Part shown: positions 7,584-15,665 of the stretch, one piece after another
Layout: each line of letters begins with the position of its first letter
Position numbering within the stretch: position 1 is the first letter of the stretch
From: Terriglobia bacterium
Lineage (GTDB): Bacteria > Acidobacteriota > Terriglobia > UBA7540
Direction of reading: 5' to 3'
Assembly (NCBI GenBank): GCA_030040455.1
Contig: JASHTR010000409.1
Coordinates: 1-16,416 of the forward strand
Length of the DNA: 16,416 bases
Notes under the pieces: generated by a model
Told to the model about the DNA's origin: nothing
What the model saw: the letters and a program-made list of their open reading frames with translations, nothing else
Database searches by the model: none
Position numbers and translations under genes: made by a program

Positions 7584-7625
7584 CTACCTTTTGACTTTCG
7601 ACTGTTAACTTTCGACTTTCAACTC
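7584..7625 (-). repeat. Right array of 7-bp repeats, inverted relative to the left array
   Basis: About six consecutive units CTACCTT, TTGACTT, TCGACTG, TTAACTT, TCGACTT, TCAACTC follow the four-helix-bundle stop. Their complement (AAGTCAA, AAGTCGA and so on) is the same motif as the left array. The two arrays could therefore pair to enclose the gene in one long stem. The array ends only about 10 nt before the HMG-CoA lyase ATG and just ahead of its AAGGA ribosome site. Confidence 0.8.
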
Positions 7626-7635
7626 CAAGGAAACC

Positions 7636-8565
7636 ATGGACCAGGTCACTATCATCGAATGCCCGCGGGATGCGTGGCAGGGATTGACAAAAATCATTCC
7701 CACCCATGCCAAAGTGGAATACCTGCGCAAGCTGATCGAAGCGGGATTCACTCAGCTTGATGCCGTCAGTTTTGTGGCCCCGAAGTACGTGCCGCAGATG
7801 GCGGATAGCGAAGACGTGCTTCGCCAGTTGCAGGGGCTTGGATTGCTCCGGGACCGCCACAACGGCCATACCGGCCCGCTCATCGGTGGCCCGGAAAGCG
7901 CTGCTAACGTTGAAATCACCGGCATTGTGGTGAACGAGCAGGGATTGAAACGCGCGCTGGCCGCCCCGGGACTTCTAACGCTGGGCTATCCTTACTCCGT
8001 CTCGGCGAATTTCCGCCGCCAGAACGCCAACATGTCCCAATCCGAATCGCGCGCGCTCGTCGCCAAGCTTCGAGAAACCTCAAGAGGCTTTGGAAGCAGG
8101 CTGGTGGTTTACATCTCCATGGCCTTTGGGAACCCGTTCGGCGAGCCTTGGAACCCCGAGGTGACGGCAGAAGCTGTAGAGTGGCTGAAAACCGCCGATA
8201 TCCAAACCGTTTCCCTTGCCGACACGGTGGGTCTTGCCCGTGCGGATGAGATTGGCGCGCTCTTCCGGGAAGCAAAAACTCGCGCGGAAGGAATCGAGCT
8301 GGGTGTCCACCTCCACGGTCGCAAGGAAGAAGCGGCTGAAAAAGTGCTCGCCGCTTATGAGGCAGGATGCCGTCGCTTTGACGGCACGCTAACGGGCCTT
8401 GGAGGATGCCCTTTTGCCGGCGACGCGCTGGTGGGGAATATTCCCACCGAAATCATCGTCAGCACGTTGGCCGCGCGCGGCGCTTCCACCGGCATTGAGC
8501 CCTGGGCCATGCTGTCGGCGGTTGAAGCCACCCAGGAGCTTCGCCGCGCCTACGCGGAGGCTTAG
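7636..8565 (+). CDS. mvaB: Hydroxymethylglutaryl-CoA lyase
   Basis: The 309-residue TIM-barrel enzyme would cleave 3-hydroxy-3-methylglutaryl-CoA to acetyl-CoA and acetoacetate, the last step of leucine breakdown. Metal and catalytic residues are present: R11 and D12 in ECPRDAWQG, the HxH metal pair H225 and H227 in GVHLHG, and the loop cysteine C258 in GLGGCPFA. The N-terminal variant CPRDAWQG, rather than VGPRDGLQ, marks a distinct HMG-CoA lyase clade. The ATG at 7636 follows AAGGA by 5 nt. Only 2 nt separate its stop from the crotonase start, so the two are probably translated together. It is separated from the carboxyltransferase by the four-helix-bundle insertion. Confidence 0.9.
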   Translation: MDQVTIIECPRDAWQGLTKIIPTHAKVEYLRKLIEAGFTQLDAVSFVAPKYVPQMADSEDVLRQLQGLGLLRDRHNGHTGPLIGGPESAANVEITGIVVNEQGLKRALAAPGLLTLGYPYSVSANFRRQNANMSQSESRALVAKLRETSRGFGSRLVVYISMAFGNPFGEPWNPEVTAEAVEWLKTADIQTVSLADTVGLARADEIGALFREAKTRAEGIELGVHLHGRKEEAAEKVLAAYEAGCRRFDGTLTGLGGCPFAGDALVGNIPTEIIVSTLAARGASTGIEPWAMLSAVEATQELRRAYAEA

Positions 8566-8567
8566 CG

Positions 8568-9350
8568 ATGCCTTACACCACGCTCCAACTCGCCCGTGAT
8601 AGCCCGATCACCACGCTCACCCTGAATCGGCCTGAAAAGCGCAACGCGCTCTCCTCAGAAATGATGGCTGAGCTGCATGCGGCGCTTGAGGAAGCCGAGG
8701 CCGGCCCGGAGAGAGTGCTGGTCCTGACGGGTGCCGGGAAGGCCTTTTGCGCTGGAATGGACCTTGGGGCGCTTAAGGAGACGGCATCGGGCAACGCCGC
8801 TTTAGAGGCCAGCCGCGAGAGCGCCCGCGCCATCGCCGCGCTTTTCCGGCGGCTATACACTTACCCGAAGCCGCTCATTGCCGCCGTGAATGGCGACGCG
8901 GTTGCCGGCGGAGGCGGCATCGCCATGCTCTGCGATTTCACCCTGGCCGTGCCCGAAGCGCGGCTGGGCTTCACGGAAGTGCGTGTGGGATTCATGCCCG
9001 CTTTTATTACGGTGTTCCTGGCGCGGCAAATTGGCGAGAAGCGGGCTCGCGACCTGTTACTTTCCGGACGCCTGATAAAGGCGGAAGAAGCGATGCGGCT
9101 TGGGATAGTTAACGAAGTTGTGGAAAAGCTCTTTGACCGCACCCGGGAGATTGCAGAGTTGCTTCTCTCCGCAAGTCCGGCGAGTCTCCGTTTTACCAAG
9201 CGGCTGATCGCAGACATATCTCAAACGCAGCTCGACCGCGACCTGGAGCTGGCCATCGAGGCCAGCGCGGCGGTCCGCTCAACTGCGGACTTCCATGAAG
9301 GTCTTAGCGCGTTCCTTGAGAAGCGAATGCCGCGATGGAGCGGCAAATAA
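8568..9350 (+). CDS. Enoyl-CoA hydratase/isomerase family protein, probably methylglutaconyl-CoA hydratase
   Basis: The 260-residue crotonase-fold protein has the CoA/oxyanion segment AFCAGMD (residues 59-65) and a glycine-rich second oxyanion loop GGGGIAMLCD (114-123). E137 in LGFTEVRVGF matches the second catalytic glutamate of classical hydratases (E164 in rat ECH). The first glutamate (E144 in rat) is replaced by G117. Similar single-glutamate crotonases occur beside HMG-CoA lyase genes, which suggests hydration of 3-methylglutaconyl-CoA, but another CoA substrate or isomerase activity is possible. GGAGG lies 8 nt before the ATG, inside the end of the lyase gene, so translation is coupled. 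It is the last gene of the plus-strand run and faces the FxLYD-like gene across 29 bp. Confidence 0.82.
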   Translation: MPYTTLQLARDSPITTLTLNRPEKRNALSSEMMAELHAALEEAEAGPERVLVLTGAGKAFCAGMDLGALKETASGNAALEASRESARAIAALFRRLYTYPKPLIAAVNGDAVAGGGGIAMLCDFTLAVPEARLGFTEVRVGFMPAFITVFLARQIGEKRARDLLLSGRLIKAEEAMRLGIVNEVVEKLFDRTREIAELLLSASPASLRFTKRLIADISQTQLDRDLELAIEASAAVRSTADFHEGLSAFLEKRMPRWSGK

Positions 9351-9379
9351 GCCGGATCCCCTGGCATTTGAGCAACCCA

Positions 9380-9829
9380 TCAGAAACTCGCGTAGACCGG
9401 CGTAATGACGGGTGGGCCTTGATTCCATTCTGCGGGAAGATGTTCGAAGGTGAAATGCAGCGTCCGGCTTTCGCCGGCCTTGAGAGGCGGCGTTTCGAGG
9501 GTAACCGGATGCTCCGTTTGCCGGAGAACGACTTCGCCGAAAGGATCGAGAAAAGTCAACTGCAGGTCGAGGCGGCGGAGCGTTTGCGAGCCCTGGTTCC
9601 GGAGCGTTCCATCAAGGTAGTAAAGAGTATCGCCCAGGAAATTGCTGGCGACGCTCATTCGTGGATTGGTCACGCCAATTTGTTTGAGGTAATCCCTTTC
9701 CGCCGCAGTCATCGAGGGAGCAGCGGCTGCGGGCAATGGGCGATGGCGCGCGAGCATCGCGTAGATGCCCACAAGGATCGCGATCGCAACCACCACAACG
9801 ATAAACCATTTTGAAGAGCCTCTGGCCAC
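9380..9829 (-). CDS. Membrane-anchored FxLYD/DUF2393-like protein
   Basis: The 149-residue protein has a short basic start, one membrane anchor at about residues 8-27 and a proline/alanine linker. An extracytoplasmic beta-rich domain follows with LYYLDGTLRNQGSQTLRRLDLQ and FLDPFGEVV, the pattern of FxLYD/DUF2393-type immunoglobulin-like domains. Its function is unknown. It starts with GTG 16 nt after the tldE stop and is likely the last gene of the tldD-tldE transcript. No other start codon fits the membrane anchor. It could be envelope-associated, but nothing in the sequence names a partner. Confidence 0.65.
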   Translation of the reverse strand: MARGSSKWFIVVVVAIAILVGIYAMLARHRPLPAAAAPSMTAAERDYLKQIGVTNPRMSVASNFLGDTLYYLDGTLRNQGSQTLRRLDLQLTFLDPFGEVVLRQTEHPVTLETPPLKAGESRTLHFTFEHLPAEWNQGPPVITPVYASF

Positions 9830-9845
9830 ACCTGAATCTCACATC

Positions 9846-11201
9846 TCAGAGTCCCGCTACCGTCAGCCCTTCCACCAGCAAGGGCGGTGAAGCGAGCGCG
9901 CTGCGGAATTCCAGCTCGGATCCAATTATCGCGATGTGTTTCAACATCTCTGGAAGCCTTCCGGCAATGGTGACTTCTTCCACAGGATACGCCAGCTCGC
10001 CGTTCTCAATCCACATTCCGGCTGCGCCCCTTGAATAGTCACCGGTGACGATGTTCACCCCGAACCCGATCAACTCCGTAACGTAAAGCCCGTTTTTAAC
10101 GGAGCGTAGCATCTCCTGGAGAGAAGATGGGCCGGGCTCAAGATAAAAATTCTTTGGTCCCACCGCGGGCGGGCCGGCCACGCCCCGGGAAGCATTGCCC
10201 GTGGTTCTGAGGCTGAGCTTGCGCGCTGAATAGATGTTGAGAAGATAATTTTCAAGCTTTCCCTTTTCGATGACCGTCGTCTTGGAAGAGGCAATGCCTT
10301 CGTCATCAAAGGGCCGCGAGCCAAAACCGCCCGGACGCAAGCCATCATCCAGCACGGTAATGTTTTCCCCCGCCACTCGCTCGTGAAGTTTCCCGGCCAG
10401 AAACGACGCGCTCCGGTAAATGGAATCGCCGCGCACGGCCTCAAAAATGTGCCCCACGAGCGAGCGCGCCGTCTCCGCGTCAAAAATCACCGGAACCTGA
10501 CACGTGTGGATTTTTCGCGCTCCCAGCCGCCGCAGCGCGCGTTCCGCCGCCTTGCGCCCCACCGATTCCGGTGATTCAAGGTCGCTTGCCTGCCGCGCCA
10601 CAGAATACCAGTAGTCCCGCTGCATTGTGGCCCCGCCATTTACAGCCACCGGCACGACAGAAAGACCGCAATAGGAGGAAGGGTAACTGCCGAGGAAGCC
10701 CGTGGAAGTCGCATAAATCTTCCTTCCCACGCTGGCCTCAAACGAGGCGCCTTCAGAATTCTTGATGCGCGGATCGACAGCAAGCGCCGCTTCTTCCGCG
10801 CGGCGAGCCCAGCCGAGACGTTCTTCGGTTGGGAGTTTTGCGACGTCGGGGAAATAGAGCTGAAGATCGCCTTCGTACCGCCCTAATTGGGCGGCCTCCG
10901 GCAAGCCGGCGGCAGGGTCTTCTGAAGTGACGCGCGCCATGCTCAACGTTCTCTCCATCAGCCTTTCGAGCGACGGCCTTGAAAAATCCGCGGAATAGGA
11001 GCTTGCGCTCCGCGTTCCCATGAAAACACGCAGGCCCAAAGCCTTTGATGCGGCTTCTTTCACGCTCTCAATCCGGCCAAGGCGAACCGTGGCGGAAAAC
11101 TCCTCCCCTTCACGCACGACGACGTCCGCCGCCGTTGCGCCCGCGTGCATCGCACGGGCAACAAGGTCTTGAGCGAGTTGTTCAAGTTGCTCCGCTGGCA
11201 T
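9846..11201 (-). CDS. pmbA: TldE/PmbA, non-metal-binding subunit of the TldD-TldE protease
   Basis: The 451-residue product matches PmbA/TldE in length and in the core stretches VLDDGLRPGGFGSRPFDDEG, KGKLENYLLNIYSARKL and GVNIVTGDYSRGAAGMWIENGE. It lacks an HExxxH metal site, as expected for the E subunit. In E. coli, TldD and TldE form a heterodimer that degrades small unfolded peptides, matures microcin B17 and degrades the CcdA antitoxin. Here it is separated from tldD by a toxin-antitoxin pair and a gene remnant, although the two are usually adjacent. The ATG at 11201 has a weak AAGAG ribosome site 7 nt upstream. Confidence 0.9.
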   Translation of the reverse strand: MPAEQLEQLAQDLVARAMHAGATAADVVVREGEEFSATVRLGRIESVKEAASKALGLRVFMGTRSASSYSADFSRPSLERLMERTLSMARVTSEDPAAGLPEAAQLGRYEGDLQLYFPDVAKLPTEERLGWARRAEEAALAVDPRIKNSEGASFEASVGRKIYATSTGFLGSYPSSYCGLSVVPVAVNGGATMQRDYWYSVARQASDLESPESVGRKAAERALRRLGARKIHTCQVPVIFDAETARSLVGHIFEAVRGDSIYRSASFLAGKLHERVAGENITVLDDGLRPGGFGSRPFDDEGIASSKTTVIEKGKLENYLLNIYSARKLSLRTTGNASRGVAGPPAVGPKNFYLEPGPSSLQEMLRSVKNGLYVTELIGFGVNIVTGDYSRGAAGMWIENGELAYPVEEVTIAGRLPEMLKHIAIIGSELEFRSALASPPLLVEGLTVAGL

Positions 11202-11215
11202 GGGATGACTCTTAA

Positions 11216-11281
11216 TTACTCAGACGCCTGCAAATAGATATTGACCATAACTTCGTGAAATTGTTCCTTAAGATCACTCAT
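11216..11281 (-). pseudogene. 21-codon N-terminal remnant of a conserved hypothetical protein gene
   Basis: A short frame runs from an ATG at 11281 to a TAA at 11218-11216. It begins MSDLKEQFHE and continues VMVNIYLQASE. From memory this closely resembles the first 20 or so residues of a widespread uncharacterised bacterial protein family whose members continue with an ECGYNATRFLQM-like segment. After the stop there is no sign of the rest, and the tldE start follows within 15 bp. I read it as the 5' stub of a deleted gene. No good ribosome site is visible, so it may not be translated. Confidence 0.5.
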
Positions 11282-11312
11282 CAAAATGTAGTTTTTTCGG
11301 GGCTTCGTCCCA

Positions 11313-11570
11313 TTAACGATAAACGTCCTTCCGGTGTGTTACTTTCAGAATCCGTACACTCTTCTCCCCCTCATCAATGGAGTAAATGATCCGGTAGTCG
11401 CCTTGCCGGAGTCGGTAATCATCCCTTCCTGTTAGCTTCCTACAACCTTCAGGCCGCGGGTTTTCAGCAAGCTCTGTAATGCGGAGGGTCAGGCGCTGCC
11501 GGTCCCTCATCGGGAAGGCGTCAAGCTCTTTAGCTGCAGAAGGCTTGATGCGGACCTTATAGCCGACCAC
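11313..11570 (-). CDS. RelE/ParE-superfamily toxin
   Basis: The 85-residue basic protein has the RelE-type layout: an N-terminal strand and helices (YKVRIKPSAAKELDAFP), then the core KLTGRDDYRLRQGDYRIIYSI and the C-terminal LKVTHRKDVYR. Arginines in the core and the final tyrosine/arginine match the usual positions of RelE mRNA-interferase residues. The family cuts mRNA at the ribosome, though ParE-like relatives act on gyrase. It starts with GTG inside the last 14 bp of the antitoxin gene, the common coupled arrangement. With the antitoxin it is lodged between tldD and pmbA, which suggests an inserted module. Confidence 0.88.
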   Translation of the reverse strand: MVGYKVRIKPSAAKELDAFPMRDRQRLTLRITELAENPRPEGCRKLTGRDDYRLRQGDYRIIYSIDEGEKSVRILKVTHRKDVYR

Positions 11571-11790
11571 GCCTTTTCATTTCCTTAATTACATCCTCAA
11601 AATCGAGATCAGGTTCATTTCGCCTTGCCTCTATAGCTGCCAGATCCTTGGTGTCCTCGGCCAGCGCTTCTCTCACGGCATCATCCACGAGCCGCGAGAT
11701 CGAGCAATCCGTTTGGGCCGCCTTCAATCGCAGCACCCGATGTAACTTCCGATCGAGGTAAACCGTTGCTTTCTTGCGCGCTGTTTTCAT
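11557..11790 (-). CDS. Ribbon-helix-helix antitoxin of the RelE-type pair
   Basis: The 77-residue protein has a CopG/RHH-like N-terminus (ATVYLDRKLHRVLRLKAAQTDCS) followed by a helix (ISRLVDDAVREALAED) and an acidic to basic C-terminal tail suited to wrapping the toxin. Such antitoxins bind their own promoter and neutralise the toxin. The start ATG at 11790 has AGGAG 9 nt upstream. It lies 51 bp after the tldD stop and overlaps the toxin by 14 bp. It could be transcribed from its own promoter or by read-through from tldD. Confidence 0.85.
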   Translation of the reverse strand: MKTARKKATVYLDRKLHRVLRLKAAQTDCSISRLVDDAVREALAEDTKDLAAIEARRNEPDLDFEDVIKEMKRRGRL

Positions 11791-11841
11791 GCCTTTTTTC
11801 TCCTGGTTCCTCTTGGCGCCAAGCTCTGCGCCGTTTCACGC

Positions 11842-13296
<1,455 letters not shown>

Positions 13297-13401
13297 GGCT
13301 CTGGTCCTATCACGTCACGGGTTAGCACAGACTTCGCGCTCTTCGAAGCCTGCGGATTTTTTGGTAGTGGGTCGGTTCGAACGAATAGAGGCGAGACATC
13401 G

Positions 13402-13418
13402 GGTGGCGTAAAGCCACC
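13402..13418. repeat. Short hairpin upstream of tldD
   Basis: GGTGGC (13402-13407) and GCCACC (13413-13418) form a perfect 6-bp stem with a 5-nt loop in the 227-bp gap between carD and tldD. There is no U-run on either side, so it is not a standard terminator. It may form in the tldD leader or end the carD transcript. Confidence 0.4.
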
Positions 13419-13523
13419 TCAACATCAAACTGACCCATTATATCTGTAGGGACTGACGCACGAGCCGCACAGTGCCCAAAGGTGGAAAACTCTGCGCACG
13501 CCCGTGTGATTCGCGCGCGACCC

Positions 13524-14033
13524 CTAACTGGGCAGGGGAAGTTTGAGGTTAGACTTGCTGAAGATCTTGAGCATCTCCGTCTCAATCATTTCGCGGGTGG
13601 TATCACGGGCCACGGAGATTTCATCAACCAGAAGCTGCCAGGCACGGTCCAGCATCTTCTTTTCGCGAAAAGAAAGCGGCTTTTCCTGGCTCAGCATCAG
13701 CAAGGCTTTGAACACTTCCGCCACCTGCTGGAGCGAGCCGCTTCGCATCTTTTCGGAATTCAATTTGAAGCGCCCCTTCCAGTCAGCCTGCGGTCCGATC
13801 TCCGCTTTATAGAGGTAGTCCAGGACGGTGCCCACTTCGCGTCCCCTAGCTACCCGGCGAAGGCCCACATGCGTCACATTCGTCATCGGCACCATCACCC
13901 GCAGGCCATTCGAGTGAAGCTTGAGGAGATAGAAGGTTTCCGGTCGCCCCGTCAAGTTACGGTTCGAGATTTGTTCGACCACACCTACTCCTTGATTCGG
14001 GTAGACCACCTTGTCTCCAACCCGGAAGTCCAT
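13524..14033 (-). CDS. carD: CarD-family RNA polymerase-binding transcription regulator
   Basis: The 169-residue protein begins FRVGDKVVYPNQGVGVVEQI, the Tudor-like RNA polymerase interaction domain (residues 1 to about 60) shared with TRCF. An all-helical C-terminal domain follows, including KPLSFREKKMLDRAWQLLVDE. CarD binds the RNA polymerase beta subunit and steadies the open promoter complex, notably at rRNA promoters. The ATG at 14033 is preferred because AAGGGG lies 4-5 nt upstream and because it puts the conserved domain at the start; a GTG at 14060 adds nine unlikely residues. It has its own strong promoter at 14079-14107 and is followed by tldD on the same strand. Confidence 0.93.
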   Translation of the reverse strand: MDFRVGDKVVYPNQGVGVVEQISNRNLTGRPETFYLLKLHSNGLRVMVPMTNVTHVGLRRVARGREVGTVLDYLYKAEIGPQADWKGRFKLNSEKMRSGSLQQVAEVFKALLMLSQEKPLSFREKKMLDRAWQLLVDEISVARDTTREMIETEMLKIFSKSNLKLPLPS

Positions 14034-14078
14034 ACTACCCCTTGGCGCCAATGGAGTCACAGCACAACCAAACGACTT

Positions 14079-14107
14079 ACTCTAATCCTCCCAATAGCCT
14101 ATGTCAA
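14079..14107 (-). promoter_or_regulatory. Predicted sigma-70-type promoter for carD
   Basis: A perfect TTGACA (14107-14102) and TAGAGT (14084-14079) are separated by 17 bp on the minus strand. The start site would fall near 14072, giving a leader of about 40 nt before the carD ATG. Confidence 0.6.
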
Positions 14108-14175
14108 TCATAGCATTCCCGCATCCATCTTGCCGTCGCGATAGAAATTCTTGTCCGATGAAAGCAAATTTTAGC

Positions 14176-14204
14176 TTGACATTACCCGCAGACTGAGTTC
14201 AAAC
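14176..14204 (+). promoter_or_regulatory. Possible promoter for the amidohydrolase pair
   Basis: A perfect TTGACA lies at 14176-14181. The matching -10 position (TCAAAC at 14199-14204, 17-bp spacing) is a poor match, so activity or the exact box is uncertain. It lies back to back with the carD promoter. Confidence 0.35.
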
Positions 14205-14310
14205 TTCGCCGGGAGGGAACGGGCAGGTTACAAAACCGGCTGGACCGAAGCCAGGAGATTTGGCCTCATGAAACAACAGATTAGGAGCCTGGGCGCTTGC
14301 GAGCGCTGGA

Positions 14311-15648
14311 GTGTTACTACTGGGAGTAGCGACAATGTGCGCGCAATCCTCTCACTATGACCTGCTTTTGAAGGGCGGCCACGTCATCGATCCGGCCAAT
14401 CACATTGACCGCGTCATGGACGTTGCCGTCACCGGCACCAGGATTGCCTCCGTCGCCGCGGACATCCCGGCGACCGATGCCGGCAAAGTGGTGGACGTCC
14501 GCCACCTTTACGTCACTCCAGGCCTCATCGACATTCACACCCACATCGCACAAGGGGGCGCGCCCCTCAACTGGTTTGCCCCCGACGCCCGATCGCACCT
14601 TCGCCCGCTCATGGTGATGGCGGACCTGATGCTCCAGTCCGGCGTCACCACGATCGTGGATGCCGGCACTTCCGGCGCCGATACGTTCCTCGCCGAGAAG
14701 CAGGAGGTCATTGACCGCTCCCAGGTCCGCGTGCTGGCCTGGCTCAACATTGTTGCGGATGGCATGAATGGCGGCCTCGAGCAGGACGCAGACCAGATGA
14801 ATCCCGAAAAGTGCGCGGCCTCCATCCGCAAATATCGCCCGTACATTGTGGGTGTCAAAACGGCCCACTACTGGACGGAGAAGCCCTGGGATGCGGAGCA
14901 CCAACCCTGGGTCGGCGTGGACCGAGCCGAAGCCTGCGGTCACGAGGCCGGCGTCCCCATCATGGTGGATTTCTTCCCGCGGCCTCCGGAGCGTCCTTAC
15001 TCCGATCTGATCCTGAAAAAGATGCGGCCCGGCGACATTCACACCCACGTCTTCGCGCAACAATTTCCCATCATTTTGCCCAACGGCAAGGTGAATCCGA
15101 TCATGTGGGAAGCGCGCAAGCGGGGCGTTATTTTCGACGTTGGACACGGCGCCGCAAGCTTCTGGTTTCGCAATGCGATGCCGGCCATCCAGCAGGGCTT
15201 CCTTCCCGATTCCATCTCCACAGACCTCCACTGCGGCAGCATCGTGCAGATTGCGATGAGCCTCAACGAAGTGATGTCCAAGTTCCTGGCGATGGGCGAA
15301 ACCCTTCAGGATGTGATCCAACAAACCACGATGAATCCGGCGCGCGAGATTCATCATCCCGAGCTGGGCACGCTCTCGGTGGGGTCGATGGCGGATATCG
15401 CCGTGCTCCAGTTGCTGCACGGCCACTTCAGCTATATGGATTGCGGTTTTGCGCGCCAGGACGGCAGCGAGAAGCTGACAACCGCGATGACCATCCGGGG
15501 AGGCGCCGTCGTCTTCGACCCTTCCGGACTGAGCATGGTTGAATGGCAGAAGGCGCGGGAGCAATACTACTTTATCCCGACGAATCAGGCCATGCCGCCG
15601 GCCTCCGCTGACGACTATCCGAGAATCTACAGAAACGAAGAGAAGTGA
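14311..15648 (+). CDS. Secreted COG3964-type amidohydrolase, copy 1 (probable signal-peptide frameshift)
   Basis: The intact frame from GTG 14311 encodes 445 residues of an amidohydrolase-superfamily TIM-barrel enzyme. Likely metal ligands are H76 and H78 (DIHTH), carboxylatable K183 (GVKTA), H246 (HTHVF) and D305 (STDLH). The usual His after beta-strand 5 appears as D220 (IMVDF). Relatives are often mislabelled dihydroorotases; characterised COG3964 members are deacetylases. The GTG start has no ribosome site and cuts the signal peptide. An ATG at 14268 with AGGAG about 10 nt upstream is one base out of frame. Dropping one G of 14291-14293 would join MKQQIRSL to ALASAGVLLLGVA as a normal signal peptide. 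A strain mutation or a sequencing error could explain this. The paralog follows after 17 bp. Confidence 0.8.
   Translation: MLLLGVATMCAQSSHYDLLLKGGHVIDPANHIDRVMDVAVTGTRIASVAADIPATDAGKVVDVRHLYVTPGLIDIHTHIAQGGAPLNWFAPDARSHLRPLMVMADLMLQSGVTTIVDAGTSGADTFLAEKQEVIDRSQVRVLAWLNIVADGMNGGLEQDADQMNPEKCAASIRKYRPYIVGVKTAHYWTEKPWDAEHQPWVGVDRAEACGHEAGVPIMVDFFPRPPERPYSDLILKKMRPGDIHTHVFAQQFPIILPNGKVNPIMWEARKRGVIFDVGHGAASFWFRNAMPAIQQGFLPDSISTDLHCGSIVQIAMSLNEVMSKFLAMGETLQDVIQQTTMNPAREIHHPELGTLSVGSMADIAVLQLLHGHFSYMDCGFARQDGSEKLTTAMTIRGGAVVFDPSGLSMVEWQKAREQYYFIPTNQAMPPASADDYPRIYRNEEK
14380..15013 (+). repeat. Tandem gene duplication, left unit
   Basis: This unit aligns without gaps to 15783-16416 at a constant offset of 1403 bp. 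Sub-blocks 14380-14473 (two mismatches in 94) and 14857-15013 (no mismatch in 157) are much closer than the part between them. Confidence 0.85.
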
Positions 15649-15665
15649 TTGGAGGGTATCATTCA

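Noticed and set aside
7163..7625. CRISPR array or diversity-generating retroelement
   Set aside because: The repeat units are 7 bp and contiguous with no spacers. There is no reverse transcriptase or template/variable repeat pair, although Avd shares the four-helix-bundle fold.
11294..11313. Terminator after the RelE-type toxin
   Set aside because: GGGACGAAGCCCC could form only a 3-4 bp stem, followed by an A-run on the transcribed strand, not a U-run.
13322..13438. 38-codon minus-strand frame upstream of tldD beginning MGQFDVEVALRHP
   Set aside because: The start looks protein-like, but the ATG lies inside a TATAAT sequence, no ribosome site precedes it, and the frame contains the 6-bp hairpin. 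I cannot tie it to a family.
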